NCBI GenBank assembly: GCA_023055505.1 | Contig: JALIRH010000050.1 | Location: 1,922,001-1,986,000 of the forward strand | Reading direction: 5' to 3' | Source: Callipepla californica brunnescens | Taxonomy: Eukaryota > Chordata > Aves > Galliformes > Odontophoridae | Length of the DNA stretch: 64,000 nt | In this document: piece by piece, positions 25,591 through 36,103 of the stretch | How positions within the stretch are numbered: the first letter of the stretch is position 1 | How the letters are laid out: every line of letters begins with the position of its first letter | Notes under the pieces: model-generated | The model's database searches: none | What the model saw: only the letters and a program-made list of their open reading frames with translations | What the model was told of the DNA's origin: nothing | Translations under genes and position numbers: made by a program

Positions 25591-27867
25591 CTAGGACACT
25601 CAATATCATTGTTAAAAATACGGATTGTTTATTTAAATCTTTCTGACAATTTGAAGGTTTTCTTTTATTTTTTTTAGTTTGCCTTCAAAATTTTAGCAAT
25701 TTGAATATAGTTTCTTTTGAAGTATTCACGCAGTGTTCTTGCAGACTTTCTGTATATGAGTAAATTGATCCTCTACTGTAAAATTAACTGAATGTGGACA
25801 CGTTTACCCAGTGAAAAAAGAATTAGAAAGTATTTTGATGTATTTTTTTAATAATACTTCTGAAAGCCTGTTAACTGCAGATAAATTTAGTTTTGTTGTG
25901 ATTTGCATTTTCTTTCCAGTGTTTATATACAAGTATCCCTAATGTAAAAACAAGATACTAACACAAAAAGTGTAATCTTATGAGCCAATAAATGATGATA
26001 ATATTTTAGGCGAGAAAGTAATGTTGTGAGTGAAAACAGGTATTTTCTTGTAGTCAAAGCACTAATTACTAAAGTATATTTTTATTTTTAGTGTTTGCAT
26101 TGACTCAGACTTTCTTTGCAGCCATACATAGCTTAATGTACGTGTGTTTCCTGCAAAATCTTGATCAGGTGAATGTACTTGAATGGCCAAAATTCTATGT
26201 TCTTAAAGAAGATTCTGCTTCCTGTCACTGAGACAACTGACTTTGTAGCTAGTGTAAAAACTCGATAGGAGTAGATTATAAAAAGAACAAAGATTCTTGT
26301 GATGACAGAGCATTGCACTAATATATCACACCTGAAACTAATGATTAACTCCATACTTTATTGGATAACACTAATGAATTTTAGTATAGCTTCAAGACAT
26401 AACACATAGTCATTTTCAGATTTCTCATTTTTATAGCCACCAGCAGACTATATCTTAATGGCTTTTTGAAGAAGAATGATAAAGGAGTTTTAACAGTGTC
26501 TAAAATGGATTTCTTCACCCACATAATCTTATCCGTGACTGAAGTCTATAGAATTTATTAAAGCACATGACAGAAGAGCGAAATGACCCTGAGTTTGTAA
26601 AACCCTACGTGATACAGAAACTTGTGATAAGGTAGGGTGCTGCACAGATACGTCATTTTGGCCCAGGAAAGCAAATTAGTATCAAAGTTAGATGAGCTTA
26701 AAGTAAGCATGTGATACAGTATTTTCTTACATTGCTGGAGATAATATGGGTTTTCAAAGCACTGGCTCCAATGCAGGTGCAGATCCATCCAGATTCCATT
26801 AATCAGCTTGACTTATATTTTTCTTTTCTCACCATAATATTTACTAATCAAGATTGTTTAGATTTTCATTATCTGATCTCCTTTTCCTCTCAGAATAGTC
26901 CTGAGCACAAGAATGCATTCTTTTCAGCAACTGAGTCCTAGGTTCTGGGGAAGAAAAATGGCTATCTCATTCCCATTATCATTGATACAGTATCATTCTT
27001 CTTACTTGTCCCAGTGACAAATTTCAGTTTGGTCTATTTCAATCACATTTTGCCAAAGCCTTTCATGAGTACATTGAGCATTAACATTAGAATAGATATC
27101 TAGCATGAACAACCATCTAGAAACCACCAAAACACTGATCTAGTTCTCCAAAATTATCTATGTTGATAATTTTTAAGATAGATGAAACTTGCTGTTATGT
27201 CCATATGGAGTAATGTTGTTTATTGCATAAGTACATAATCTTTACATAAATACTGTATCTTTGCTTTATTATCTAGATTCAATTAAATCAGGGGAGTTTG
27301 AGGAGACTGAGAGCTGTGAATCTATTAATCACTTCACCAAAACAGTGTCTTTTATATTTGAGTAATCATTTTCTTTTTAAGATATCAATAAATAGAAAAA
27401 GAAAAGTAACTGTTATCAGTGGAGAAGTATACCAACAATTAGAATATAATCTGTTAGATTATTGCTGTCTGATCCTTTGAAACAGAATTAATGAGTCAGT
27501 GGAAACATTTCATATAAAGTTCATGTTGTGAATGGAAAAGTGTGATTGCATGAATCCATGCTGTGTTTTAAAAAGATTTTGGACAGAGTATTCAGATTGC
27601 TATATGACTCATCAATTTTTGCATTATTCAAATAGTTGAAGGCTGCTATCTCGAATACTCTAATCTTTCCCTCCAAAAACTTGCATACCCTTTCAAGTTT
27701 TTATGAAAGGTACCTAGGTTTCACACTTGAGGAGTATAGAACCATAGTACTTTGTTTCAATGATCCATAAAATCTCACATTTAATAAAGCTTAGTGAAGT
27801 GTCAGCTAGAATTGACAGCAGTTTTGAACATTCAGGAACATATATTAAATCTTGATCAAAAAATAGC
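25591..27867. other. Non-coding stretch, nothing recognised
   Basis: AT-rich. Frames of about 75 codons on both strands (26558-26941) lack domain or splice support. Confidence 0.5.
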
Positions 27868-28124
27868 AAACGGATGAGAGGTAATAGCCTCAAGTTTCTG
27901 CAGGAAGGATTTGGATTGGATATTTGGAAACATTTCTTCTTTGAAAGGGTGGCAAGGCGTTGGAACAAGATGCTCAGGGAGGGGACGGACTCAGCATCCC
28001 TGGAGATGTTCAAGCAATGTGGAGATGTGGCACTTAGAGACATGATTTACCGGGCATGATGGTGATGGGTTGACCATTGGACTACATGATCTTAAGGGTC
28101 TTTTCCAACCTTGGTGATTATATT
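27868..28124 (+). mobile_element. CR1 3' fragment, plus orientation
   Basis: The segment reads 'acggatgagaggtaatagcctcaagtttctgcaggaaggatttggattggatatttgg', then 'gggtggcaaggcgttggaac' and 'ccctggagatgttcaag'. The end reads 'ggactacatgatcttaagggtcttttccaacc'. This 3' version differs from that of the 20058 copy and suggests another CR1 subfamily. Confidence 0.92.
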
Positions 28125-28194
28125 TGTAAGGAAAGCACGTGCATGTGGCAGTTTCATAAAGCAAACACAAAGATTGCAGAGGGCAATGCCCTCC

Positions 28195-28295
28195 TAGCTG
28201 TAACCTCCTTTCAGGTAGTTGTAGAGAGCATTAACATCTCCCCTAAGCCTCCTCCAGACTGAACAATCCCAGTTCCCTCAGCTGTTCTTTGTAAG
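28195..28295 (-). mobile_element. CR1 fragment, minus orientation, left of LTR insertion
   Basis: 'ctgtaacctcctttcaggtagttgtagagagc...ctcccctaagcctcctccagactgaacaatcccagttccctcagctgttctttgtaag' is the reverse complement of the CR1 ORF2 C-terminal region. It breaks off at 28295 and the matching sequence resumes at about 28799. Confidence 0.85.
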
Positions 28296-28798
28296 TGTCA
28301 ACAGTTTACGGGCTGGTTTGGCATGGTGACCCACACCCCAGGCAAGGGGAAGGGGAGAGGGTAAAGGGAGATGGGCTTAAAAACAAACAGTGGCAATGAT
28401 CTGAGGAGGAAAGCTAATTTATTAAATAAGATATGAGAATGCAAAATAACACAATATAATTGGAATTGAAGCTAATAATTAAAATTAGAGAGTGTCCAAG
28501 AACTGAAGGCCTTATGCTAAACGCTGAAGTCAAGATGGCTAGGGAGCACCCGCTGCTGGGTTGATCCAGAACAAAGAGCCTGTGTCTCGTGACACACAAG
28601 CAGTTTTTATCTTTCCCTCTGAGCAGAAAATGGAAAAATGAAAATCAACACTAAGTCCTCTGGGTACGTAGTTCTTCTTATCTTCTGAGATAGATGTACC
28701 CGGAGCTATTGATGATCCATGGAGCTGGAGCATTAACTCCCAGTGCACAACATGATATTATGATGTGAAATACCAGTAACAAATCATAAAACCATGAC
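28296..28798 (-). mobile_element. Solo LTR, endogenous-retrovirus-like
   Basis: A 503-bp block splits a minus-strand CR1. Read on the minus strand it starts near a TCATGGTTTTATG sequence and ends in CTGTTGACA. It has a TATA-like GATAAAAAC near 28603-28612 and an AATAAA polyadenylation signal (28418-28423 on plus), in the order expected of U3-R-U5. No internal retroviral genes or second LTR lie next to it, so it is a solo LTR left by recombination. The target duplication is no longer clear, and the right end differs by one base from a canonical terminus. The family is not named. Confidence 0.7.
28418..28423 (-). promoter_or_regulatory. LTR polyadenylation signal AATAAA
   Basis: TTTATT on the plus strand reads AATAAA on the minus strand. 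It sits about 120 bases before the LTR 3' end, a sensible position for the R region. Confidence 0.55.
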
Positions 28799-28870
28799 GA
28801 TTTGCGCTTCAAACTCCCTATATCTTCACTGACCTTCTCTGGATGTGGTCCAGCACCTGAAATGGTAGTT
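28799..28870 (-). mobile_element. CR1 fragment, minus orientation, right of LTR insertion
   Basis: 'tgcgcttcaaactccctatatcttcactgaccttctctggatgtggtccagcacctga' continues the CR1 broken at 28295. It corresponds to the reverse complement of the CR1 segment encoding 'gtgctggag...tccagagaag'. Confidence 0.8.
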
Positions 28871-30541
28871 TATAGAAAGGACTGAATGATTATTTATGTT
28901 TCTTAGAAGTCCAAACTCGGTCTAGCTGGGGAAAAAAACAAAATACCGATAACCAAGTAATCCTCCCTCCAGACATTCCTGTTGTCTAAAGGGAGCTTTT
29001 TCCTTTAGGTCTCATTTTGTAACTTCAAAATGGGTACATTCAACTGATAGAAAAATGTAATTACTGTCCTTAAGATAATTTATCACCAAACTACATTTGT
29101 GACATCAGTCATTATGAGGTCTAATGCATGTAATTGGCAAATGTGTTTGCATCTCATACTTTATTCTAATTGACATCCACCATATTGCCGCTGACAGCTT
29201 TTCAGCCCAGATGAATGCTGTTTGCCAAGAGCTATTACTACTTTGCTGAGATAGTCATACATGGATACATTATAGTAATGTAAAATTTTTGCTATGTTTT
29301 TTACTGCTCGGGTGTCTAGGTTCACTACTTCAGAATAGCAAAGCTTTGACACGCATCAGGTAGATTTTTGATGGTTTGACGATGTGCCACTTTTGAAGGC
29401 TTATACAGCACATGAAAAGAGGACTGCTAAAATACTGAATGGTTTCTATGTGCTTTGAGGTTCTGAATATGGTTTATGCAAGATGAACTTTATAAATTAC
29501 ATCTTGAAGAAAAATGTTTTACTAAAGAAGGTACCATTAGGCATTTCTCCTCTTGTAAGATTAAGATAAGATTATTATTATTAATATAAAATATTGAGAT
29601 AAGATTAAATTTTGTCTACAGTATTCTTGGAAGAGGACAATGAAATTTAATTTTATGAATTAGTAAAGGCCATAAGAGGCTGTCTAGAGACATTAAATAG
29701 TCAGCATACCTGCTGAAGTGACATCTTGTCAAAGTACAAATACTGGCCCGTCAGTCTGAGTGGACTAAATCATGATATACTACTGCTCATCATAAATAAA
29801 TGTTTTCAGTAATAAAGGCGAAATTATTGTATCTCTGGTGGGAACAGTATGTTTATCTTCAGTATTTTGGGTATTATTAATTCATCCAAATATCTTTAGA
29901 GGAAGAGTTAGTAAAACGTAGTATTACTGTGTTAAAGTAGTTGCCTAGTTCAGTTATGTTGTAAAAACATATACTGAAGGTATAAATGAATATTAAAACA
30001 TAAAAGTTACATATTTTACCAATTTCTGTACACATTTGAATCTAAACTATTATTGAAGTTCCTTAACACTAAAGACCACAGCAGAAATCTGACCAAATTT
30101 TAAAGTAAGACCAAAACAAAGCCTTATTTCATAATTTAAAGGTTCTAGCAGATTCAAAGATATTTTAAGTTGCCATGTTCTGATTTTGCCATTCTTTTCA
30201 ACTAACAGTAACCAAGAACTTTCTATTTTTTTTTAAAGGAATTTTGTTTTAATAAATCTAAAGTTTAGTACCTAAAAGATAACTTAAGATACCATATGTG
30301 AAATGCACTCTCCTGAGTACTACTTTAGGTCCAGCCAGTAACGATTAAGAAAGCTACAGTCCACAGGGGACTAGCAGTGGATAGAAAACTGGTCTGTTTT
30401 TCATTAATAAATCTATAAAGTGAAATATTTTTAGCTTTGGTGGTAAGCTGTTAAGAGGTCACAATCAAACATTGTTCAGATGTCTCCAGTTTCTGGGTAG
30501 CAAGCTTTTTTTGTTATGTTTTTGCTTGTATTATGCTCATA
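28871..30541. other. Non-coding stretch, nothing recognised
   Basis: AT-rich, with no repeat family, exon or long open frame recognised. Confidence 0.5.
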
Positions 30542-31085
30542 CAAACATTGCTCCAAAAGTAATGCCTTCTTTCAATTTCCAAAGAAATTAAAGGCGATGC
30601 AAAAATCACAATGACACTATATTTAGAGCAAATTCTCAGCTACATGACACTTTTTCAGCTTAGTCACCACCATTATTCCATTTGTTTGGATGAACTGATT
30701 GTCACTTTATTTTGTAGTGTGATAGCTGTGCATGGCCATCTGGAACATGACTTGTCTTCCCTGTTGCTGTCACCACTGTTGAAACACACCACCTGCCACC
30801 TCACCATTCTAACAATCCACTGTTTGGTCCCAATAAACGTTCAGCAAGAGACGGCGAATGTCAGTGGGTTTTTCTGCATAGAGGAATTCAGCTTTGTTTC
30901 ATATGTACTTCCGTGTCGGATACCATTTTGTCATAGTGCCCCTCTGCTACCATCTGTCACCTGATAACAAAATGTAGTGGAACACTGGTGAAAAGGCTTA
31001 ACTTCTATTATCCCACCAGCGTCTGCCTCTGACATCGTTGCTTGACATCACAAAACAGGAGGCATTACTTTCAGAGCAGCCTTCA
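30542..31085 (+). mobile_element. Galluhop-like mariner MITE, copy C
   Basis: It starts 'attgctccaaaagtaatgcc', ends 'ggaggcattactttcagagcagcc' and is flanked by TA at 30540-30541 and 31086-31087. The inner sequence ('gagcaaattctcagctac', 'cactgtttggtcccaataaacgttcagcaag', 'ccattttgtcatagtgcccctctgctaccatctgtcac') matches Galluhop in forward orientation. At 544 bp it is an internally deleted, non-autonomous copy. The 117-codon frame inside it is chance or relic. Confidence 0.9.
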
Positions 31086-31369
31086 TAATCATATGCTGAT
31101 TAAATTGCTGCTGATGTAACTCTCTTCTTAGGCAGTATGAATTGTATCATGAACTCTTGATATTTTCTTTGTATCTGTCTATGATGTATGTGGACTTCCA
31201 CAGGCAATGCAGAAAAATAAGTACGAAATCTGGTTCATCTTATTTCTTTCTTTTAGTTCTTCTAGTTATTTCAGAGTCAAGTTTTTAAACCTCCCTGCTA
31301 TCAAAGTCACATTTTCAGAAAACGTGACTTATAGTTATGCAGTGGTAAAGATTTATTGTTATATTCTTT

Positions 31370-31407
<38 letters not shown>

Positions 31408-33858
31408 TGTTTTCAAACATCAAGCGTATGTGCTACTTTTTAAGTTAAGAGAATGTTAGTTTCCCCATCCTCTCTGTGCCTGTGCAATATGGGCCAGTCC
31501 CAAGAGGCAGGTGGGAAGGCTGAAGGCATTGTCAGGATTGTTTTGTAAGAACCCTTGTGGGGCATGTGGGAAGAGGAGCCAGGCTGAGGGAAAAAGGTCC
31601 TGCATGCATGGAAGAAGCATGAAGTGAGTCTTCAGCGTCTCACTGAGGTAGTTTAGGATGTAGTAACAGATAGGCAGGTAAAAAAAAAGTAGTTTAACCT
31701 TTTTTTTAATTTAATTTAATTTTTTTTTTTTTTTTGAAAGAGGAAATAAAGGAGGGTTTTAAAAAGCCTGGGTTTAGGATGAGAAGATTTTTTTTTTTCC
31801 TCTCAAGTTCTTCGTTATTTATTTAAGTCTGAGCCTTGAGAAGGTAGAAACTCAAGGGTATGCTGCTGGAATATAAGAAAAATAAAGCAAAAGGGAGACC
31901 AGAATGAATAGATAATTTTCTGTCAGGATTTTGATAGATATAACTTATCTAGCATGCTATTATTATAAGAGTAGTAGAATTACAGGGCTGAATTACTTTC
32001 CTTAGGATTAATCATATTATAGGTGCTCTGGATGGGTTATAAGAAAGTAGAGATAGCAATGAAAGTCTTAAGAAAAAAAAATCTACACGTTAACACAGTC
32101 TTCTTGGCTGGGTTTTTCCTCATTGTTTTTATATGCCCAAGAAAGTGCTATACCAAGACCTCTTTTAAGCAGAAGACTTGTGGGGGACAAATGGACTTCT
32201 TTGTATTTTTTTTTAGACTTCCTGTAGTAAACTTCTCTTGTATAGTGAACTGTAATTTTATTCATAATCCTCTACTACTTGCTAAAAGCGTACAGTACAC
32301 GCTAAGTATACAGTCTTTGGTAAGTTGTACTCCCTGACTTTCATTCTAATACTAAAGATAGCAAATACAGCTGATAAACTAAAAAGTAACAGGAAGAAAA
32401 AGAGGTCAAAACTGAGCTGGAGTACCAAACCAGATGGAGTAATAAAAAACTATTAGGCATGCAAATCCATTTGTTACTATGGATATTTTAGTTTATTTAC
32501 TTGACAAGTAGTAGTCAGATCATCCCCACATCCTTCTCTAATTTCTGCAATAAGGTAAAGACACACCAATCAACATGGTATTAGGAAGCTCAGATTAAGT
32601 GATCTAGTGTGGGAGGCCTTTGCACACATATGCACACATACACTTATTAATTGGGACCTGCTTTGCTGGACCTTGCCCAGTGAGGTGGCACAGTTGAACT
32701 TGGCCAAATGTGACACTCACACAGTGTGATCTTAGATTCATCTGGTTTTGCCTTCTGCATTCTTACCTTCACACAGAGGATTTCCAGCAACCATATGAAT
32801 TTGCCTTGCCTCTCTGTTTGAAGATCTTAGCCCAGAAACTGTTGGCAGATTTCCCAAAACAGGAGCATTTACATTGAAAATAATCTGTTTAAAATAAGTA
32901 AGCAAAAACAGAAACAAACAAACAAACAAAAAAATCCAGCCGACAACAATTTCTTTTTTAAGCATATTGAAAAAATAAGAAAACATTTATTTGCGTGAAA
33001 ATTACTGCAAGTCAAAGAACTAAGGATATTTTTACTCATGGAAGGAATTTTAACTGAATGATCACAGGAAATGATGGGTCAAATCCATGTGCAGTTGGAT
33101 CAGATCTTAAAAATAAAACAAAACAGTTACCAACCTACTCCATGTCCTGTTAGTTCTTTTTGTATAAATACTTTGTAGAAAGCAGTGGAAAATTTTGAGC
33201 CCGATGCTGGAATCTAAAATGATCAGTAGATGAGAACTTAATAAATTTAACTATCAAAATTCAGAAAATCTTTTTTTTTTTTTTAAAGTAAAATCAATAC
33301 AATCTCCTAACTGTTTCTACTAACTAGAAACAAAGTATACTTGTTGGCCAGGACTTGATTTTGTGCAGAAACTTTTCTCTATGAAGATATGCACTCACTG
33401 AAATGTAAAACATAAATCTTTACAAGATGTATGGTAACATATTTGAGAACTTAATGGTGAAATTTCAAAAGCTTAGAAAAGGACTGACAGGATGCTGTCA
33501 AGAAATATTCAAAGAAATATATGTATCTCTTTTAACTGAATTTCCATGAGAGACCTTAAACTATCAGGCTGTTCTTTCTAAGTCCATATAAGAGTTGATG
33601 AGAATAATCAACAAGCAGAGATTGTAAAGGAACAAATAAAATTCATCCTGTCTCTCTCAAAAATATTTCAGCAAGCCTGAAGATATAGAAATGATATAAC
33701 TTAAATTTAGAAAACTGCATTTTTAAAAATCTCAGAGGATTTTATTCTAGGCAGGTTGGGAAACGGTGGTCTAAATAAAGACTGGTTTAAATTTAGCATA
33801 CAAGTTCTGAGGAAAAAAACAAAACAAAACAAAACAACCATGCTCATTATTTACTTGT
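31086..33858. other. Non-coding stretch with simple repeats and a hairpin
   Basis: It holds a near-perfect 27-base hairpin (31304-31330), a pure 32-base A run (31374-31405), T/A-rich low-complexity sequence (about 31680-31735) and short AAAC-type repeats near 32918 and 33820. Opposed frames of 60-104 codons at 32023-32337 have no recognisable domain. Confidence 0.5.
31374..31405. repeat. Poly-A run, 32 bases
   Basis: Uninterrupted A32. It is not preceded by a polyadenylation signal and lies next to no recognised retroelement. Confidence 0.9.
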
Positions 33859-34160
33859 AGAATCACAGAACCACAGAATCATAGCAGTTGGAAGGCATCC
33901 CTGGAAACTGTCAAGTCCTACCTCTTGCTGAAATAGGCTCTCTGGAGTAGGTTACTCAGGAAAGTGTCCAGATGGGTTTTGAATATCTCCAGAGGAGACA
34001 CCACAACCTCTCTGGGCAGCCTGTTCCAGTGCTCTGTCACCCTCACAGTAAAGAAGTATTTTTCTCAAGTTCAGATGGAATGTCCCATGTATCAGTTTGT
34101 GACCATCATGGTCACTCTTTTCACTCTTTCTTCCAGTAACTGAGTGTTTGAAGGTTTCCC
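33859..34160 (-). mobile_element. CR1 fragment, minus orientation
   Basis: It begins with the reversed CR1 tail 'agaatcacagaaccacagaatcatagcagttggaaggcatcc'. It continues through 'atctccagaggagacaccacaacctctctgggcagcctgttccagtgctctgtcaccctcacagtaaagaagt' into the reversed ORF2 C-terminal coding region. It ends abruptly at an LTR-like sequence. Confidence 0.94.
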
Positions 34161-34162
34161 AC

Positions 34163-34345
34163 TGGTATTTCACATCATAACATCATGCAGTGTACTGGGA
34201 GTTAAACAGTTAATGCAGCAATTCCATGGCTTGTCAATATTTCCAGTTTCCTGGTATCGGAAGGGAAGAATGAATTACAACTCCCAGAAGTCTTAATTTC
34301 CATTTCTTGTTATGAAACCAGGCCAAACCATGACACTGGTCAAAA
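34163..34345. mobile_element. Composite LTR-like fragment
   Basis: The left part, from 'actggtatttcacatcataacatcatgcagtg' through 'ctgggagttaa' to 'ttccatggcttgtcaatat', matches the U3 end of the solo LTR at 28296-28798 read in the opposite orientation. The right end, 'aaaccaggccaaaccatgaca', is the reverse complement of an LTR-style start (TGTCATGGTTTGG). Two LTR starts facing each other suggest a rearranged or doubly inserted ERV relic. No retroviral gene is present. Confidence 0.55.
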
Positions 34346-35990
34346 AATAGTGGAATTCCATAAGAGTTTATACAGGCCTGTACAGTAATTTCATCAATAG
34401 TTTTTACAACAGAATAGATACTACTCCTGCTGCAAATTCAGAAGACAGTATTCATGTTGAAAATGATTATTGTAAGTTCTGGCTAGAGTGGAAAATATTG
34501 GACATATAATAGAGATATGAATGAGGGTAAGTACTAAGTAGGAGTATTCAACTGTGCAAATATAGGATGGTGAATCCTTTCTAACACTTAAGGAAAAAAT
34601 ATGGATACAGTATATTTGCCATGCCATACTGTTACATATGCAACCAGTTCCATACTTCTTGCTGTCTTACATAGAATTTTGCCCTCCTTTCATATCAGCT
34701 GCAGTAGTGCTCAAGAGGTGTTAAAATGCCTGGCAGACATCCTTTGGCAAATCTGAAAATGCTTCATGCCTCTGTCACCCTTCATGAATCGAGGGATAGC
34801 ATATTAATTTCTACCTAACCACTTACAGGGTTGATAATCTGTAGCAGATGCACAAAGGATACTGTCTGAAACTGCTGAACCTATATCCACAAATCTTTAG
34901 GAGCTGGATGGGTAAGCATCCAGTTACCCAGCTTACACATTTGCCCATTTTTTCTTAACAAACAAAACAGCGAGAAAGAAATAACCAAAAACATAGTATA
35001 ATATACATACCTACTGATAGTTCATGAAAATATTAAAGACATAGAGGGAAGACATGTAATCAGGTTCCTTTAGCCTGTGAAATCAGAATGATGGTAGGTA
35101 CATATAATATTGTTGCCAAGGAGATCAGCATAAACTGTTACCCCCGCTTTAGATATGACAAGAAGTAGCGGGTTTAATTTGTAACAAATCTTGAATGCAA
35201 AAGATGAAAAAAAGAAAAGTAAAAACGATTATCTCCAGGACTAGGTTGTTCATATAAAATGTTTTTCAGCTTTGAAACCTCAAGCTTTGACTACATCTAT
35301 TGAAAGAGAAGTTGAATAGGCATTTGTCATACTGGTTGAGGTTTGAAGCAAGATCCTGCTGAACCCTGCTTACTGTATGAAATGCTAGGAGGGGTAAACA
35401 TGCCTTCTTTATGCCTTACTCCTATTAATTCTTAAGTCATTTTCTGTAGAATTCTGTCACCTAAGTGAATAGGAACCAGAAGAAGGAATAGAACTGCTGC
35501 TTCTGTTTCTATTGAAAGAATGTGTAAGAATTATGAATGAGCTCTACTGTTAAAATAAAGATGACTGTTGATTTTACAAGTTCCGTATGTTACAGTTTTT
35601 CTTCATGGTGAATGGAAATCCAATTGCATTCTTTAGGAAGGCTATGACATTTCACTTTGTGGTCATTATGTTTCTCTTCTTAGGCCACTGGATGCCTGTT
35701 TAGATGTAATAAACCCAAAATGCTCTACTTGCCAACTGTAACACTGAAGGACTCTGGGGTCATTTGAGTACTACACGAGGACATGAGTTTAAACTTTTGT
35801 CTTCTGTAATAATATATGTGTATGGATAAATGATGATGTGAACTTTGCTGTACATAAGTACTCAACATATCCTTTTTTTGTTTGTTCTTTATTAAGGTGG
35901 GGTTTTTTTTGTTTTTTTTTTTTTGTAATGATTTGGCTTATAGTTTTAACCACTTATGATTGTACTTATTCTGTACTGTTTTTTCCCTAG
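34346..35990. other. Non-coding stretch, intron upstream of the coding tail
   Basis: Nothing is recognised until T-rich sequence at about 35875-35925. The stretch ends in the acceptor 'ctgtactgttttttccctag' of the exon at 35991. Confidence 0.6.
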
Positions 35991-36103
35991 GTCTATCTCC
36001 AGAAAAGCAGAACATTCATCATAGGATCAGAATACACTCTGGATTTTCTTCCCATGAACAGACTACACCAAATGAAGTCTACTTGAATCTGCAACACCTT
36101 TTT
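35991..36103 (+). CDS. Penultimate coding exon of an unrecognised gene
   Basis: A strong polypyrimidine acceptor (ctgttttttccctag) and a consensus donor (gtaagt at 36104) bound a 113-base exon. It begins with two bases completing a split codon, then reads 37 codons from LSPEKQNIHH to YLNLQHLF without a stop and ends in phase 0. The other two frames contain stops. The exon at 41778 is open from its first base, so the two join in frame. The encoded sequence is polar (Glu, Gln, His, Ser, Asn), looks disordered or weakly helical, and has no motif I recognise. The 'HHRIRIHSG' string faintly recalls a zinc-finger linker but has no cysteines, so I do not call it one. Confidence 0.62.

Noticed and set aside
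27714..28043. 109-codon minus-strand frame
   Set aside because: Mostly antisense to the plus-strand CR1 copy at 27868-28124.
30611..30964. 117-codon plus-strand open frame
   Set aside because: Lies within the Galluhop-like MITE and does not resemble mariner transposase; a by-product of the repeat.
22242..31405. A31 and A32 runs as tails of processed retrocopies
   Set aside because: No AATAAA signal, coding remnant or target duplication is visible upstream of either run, and CR1 machinery does not make poly-A-tailed copies.
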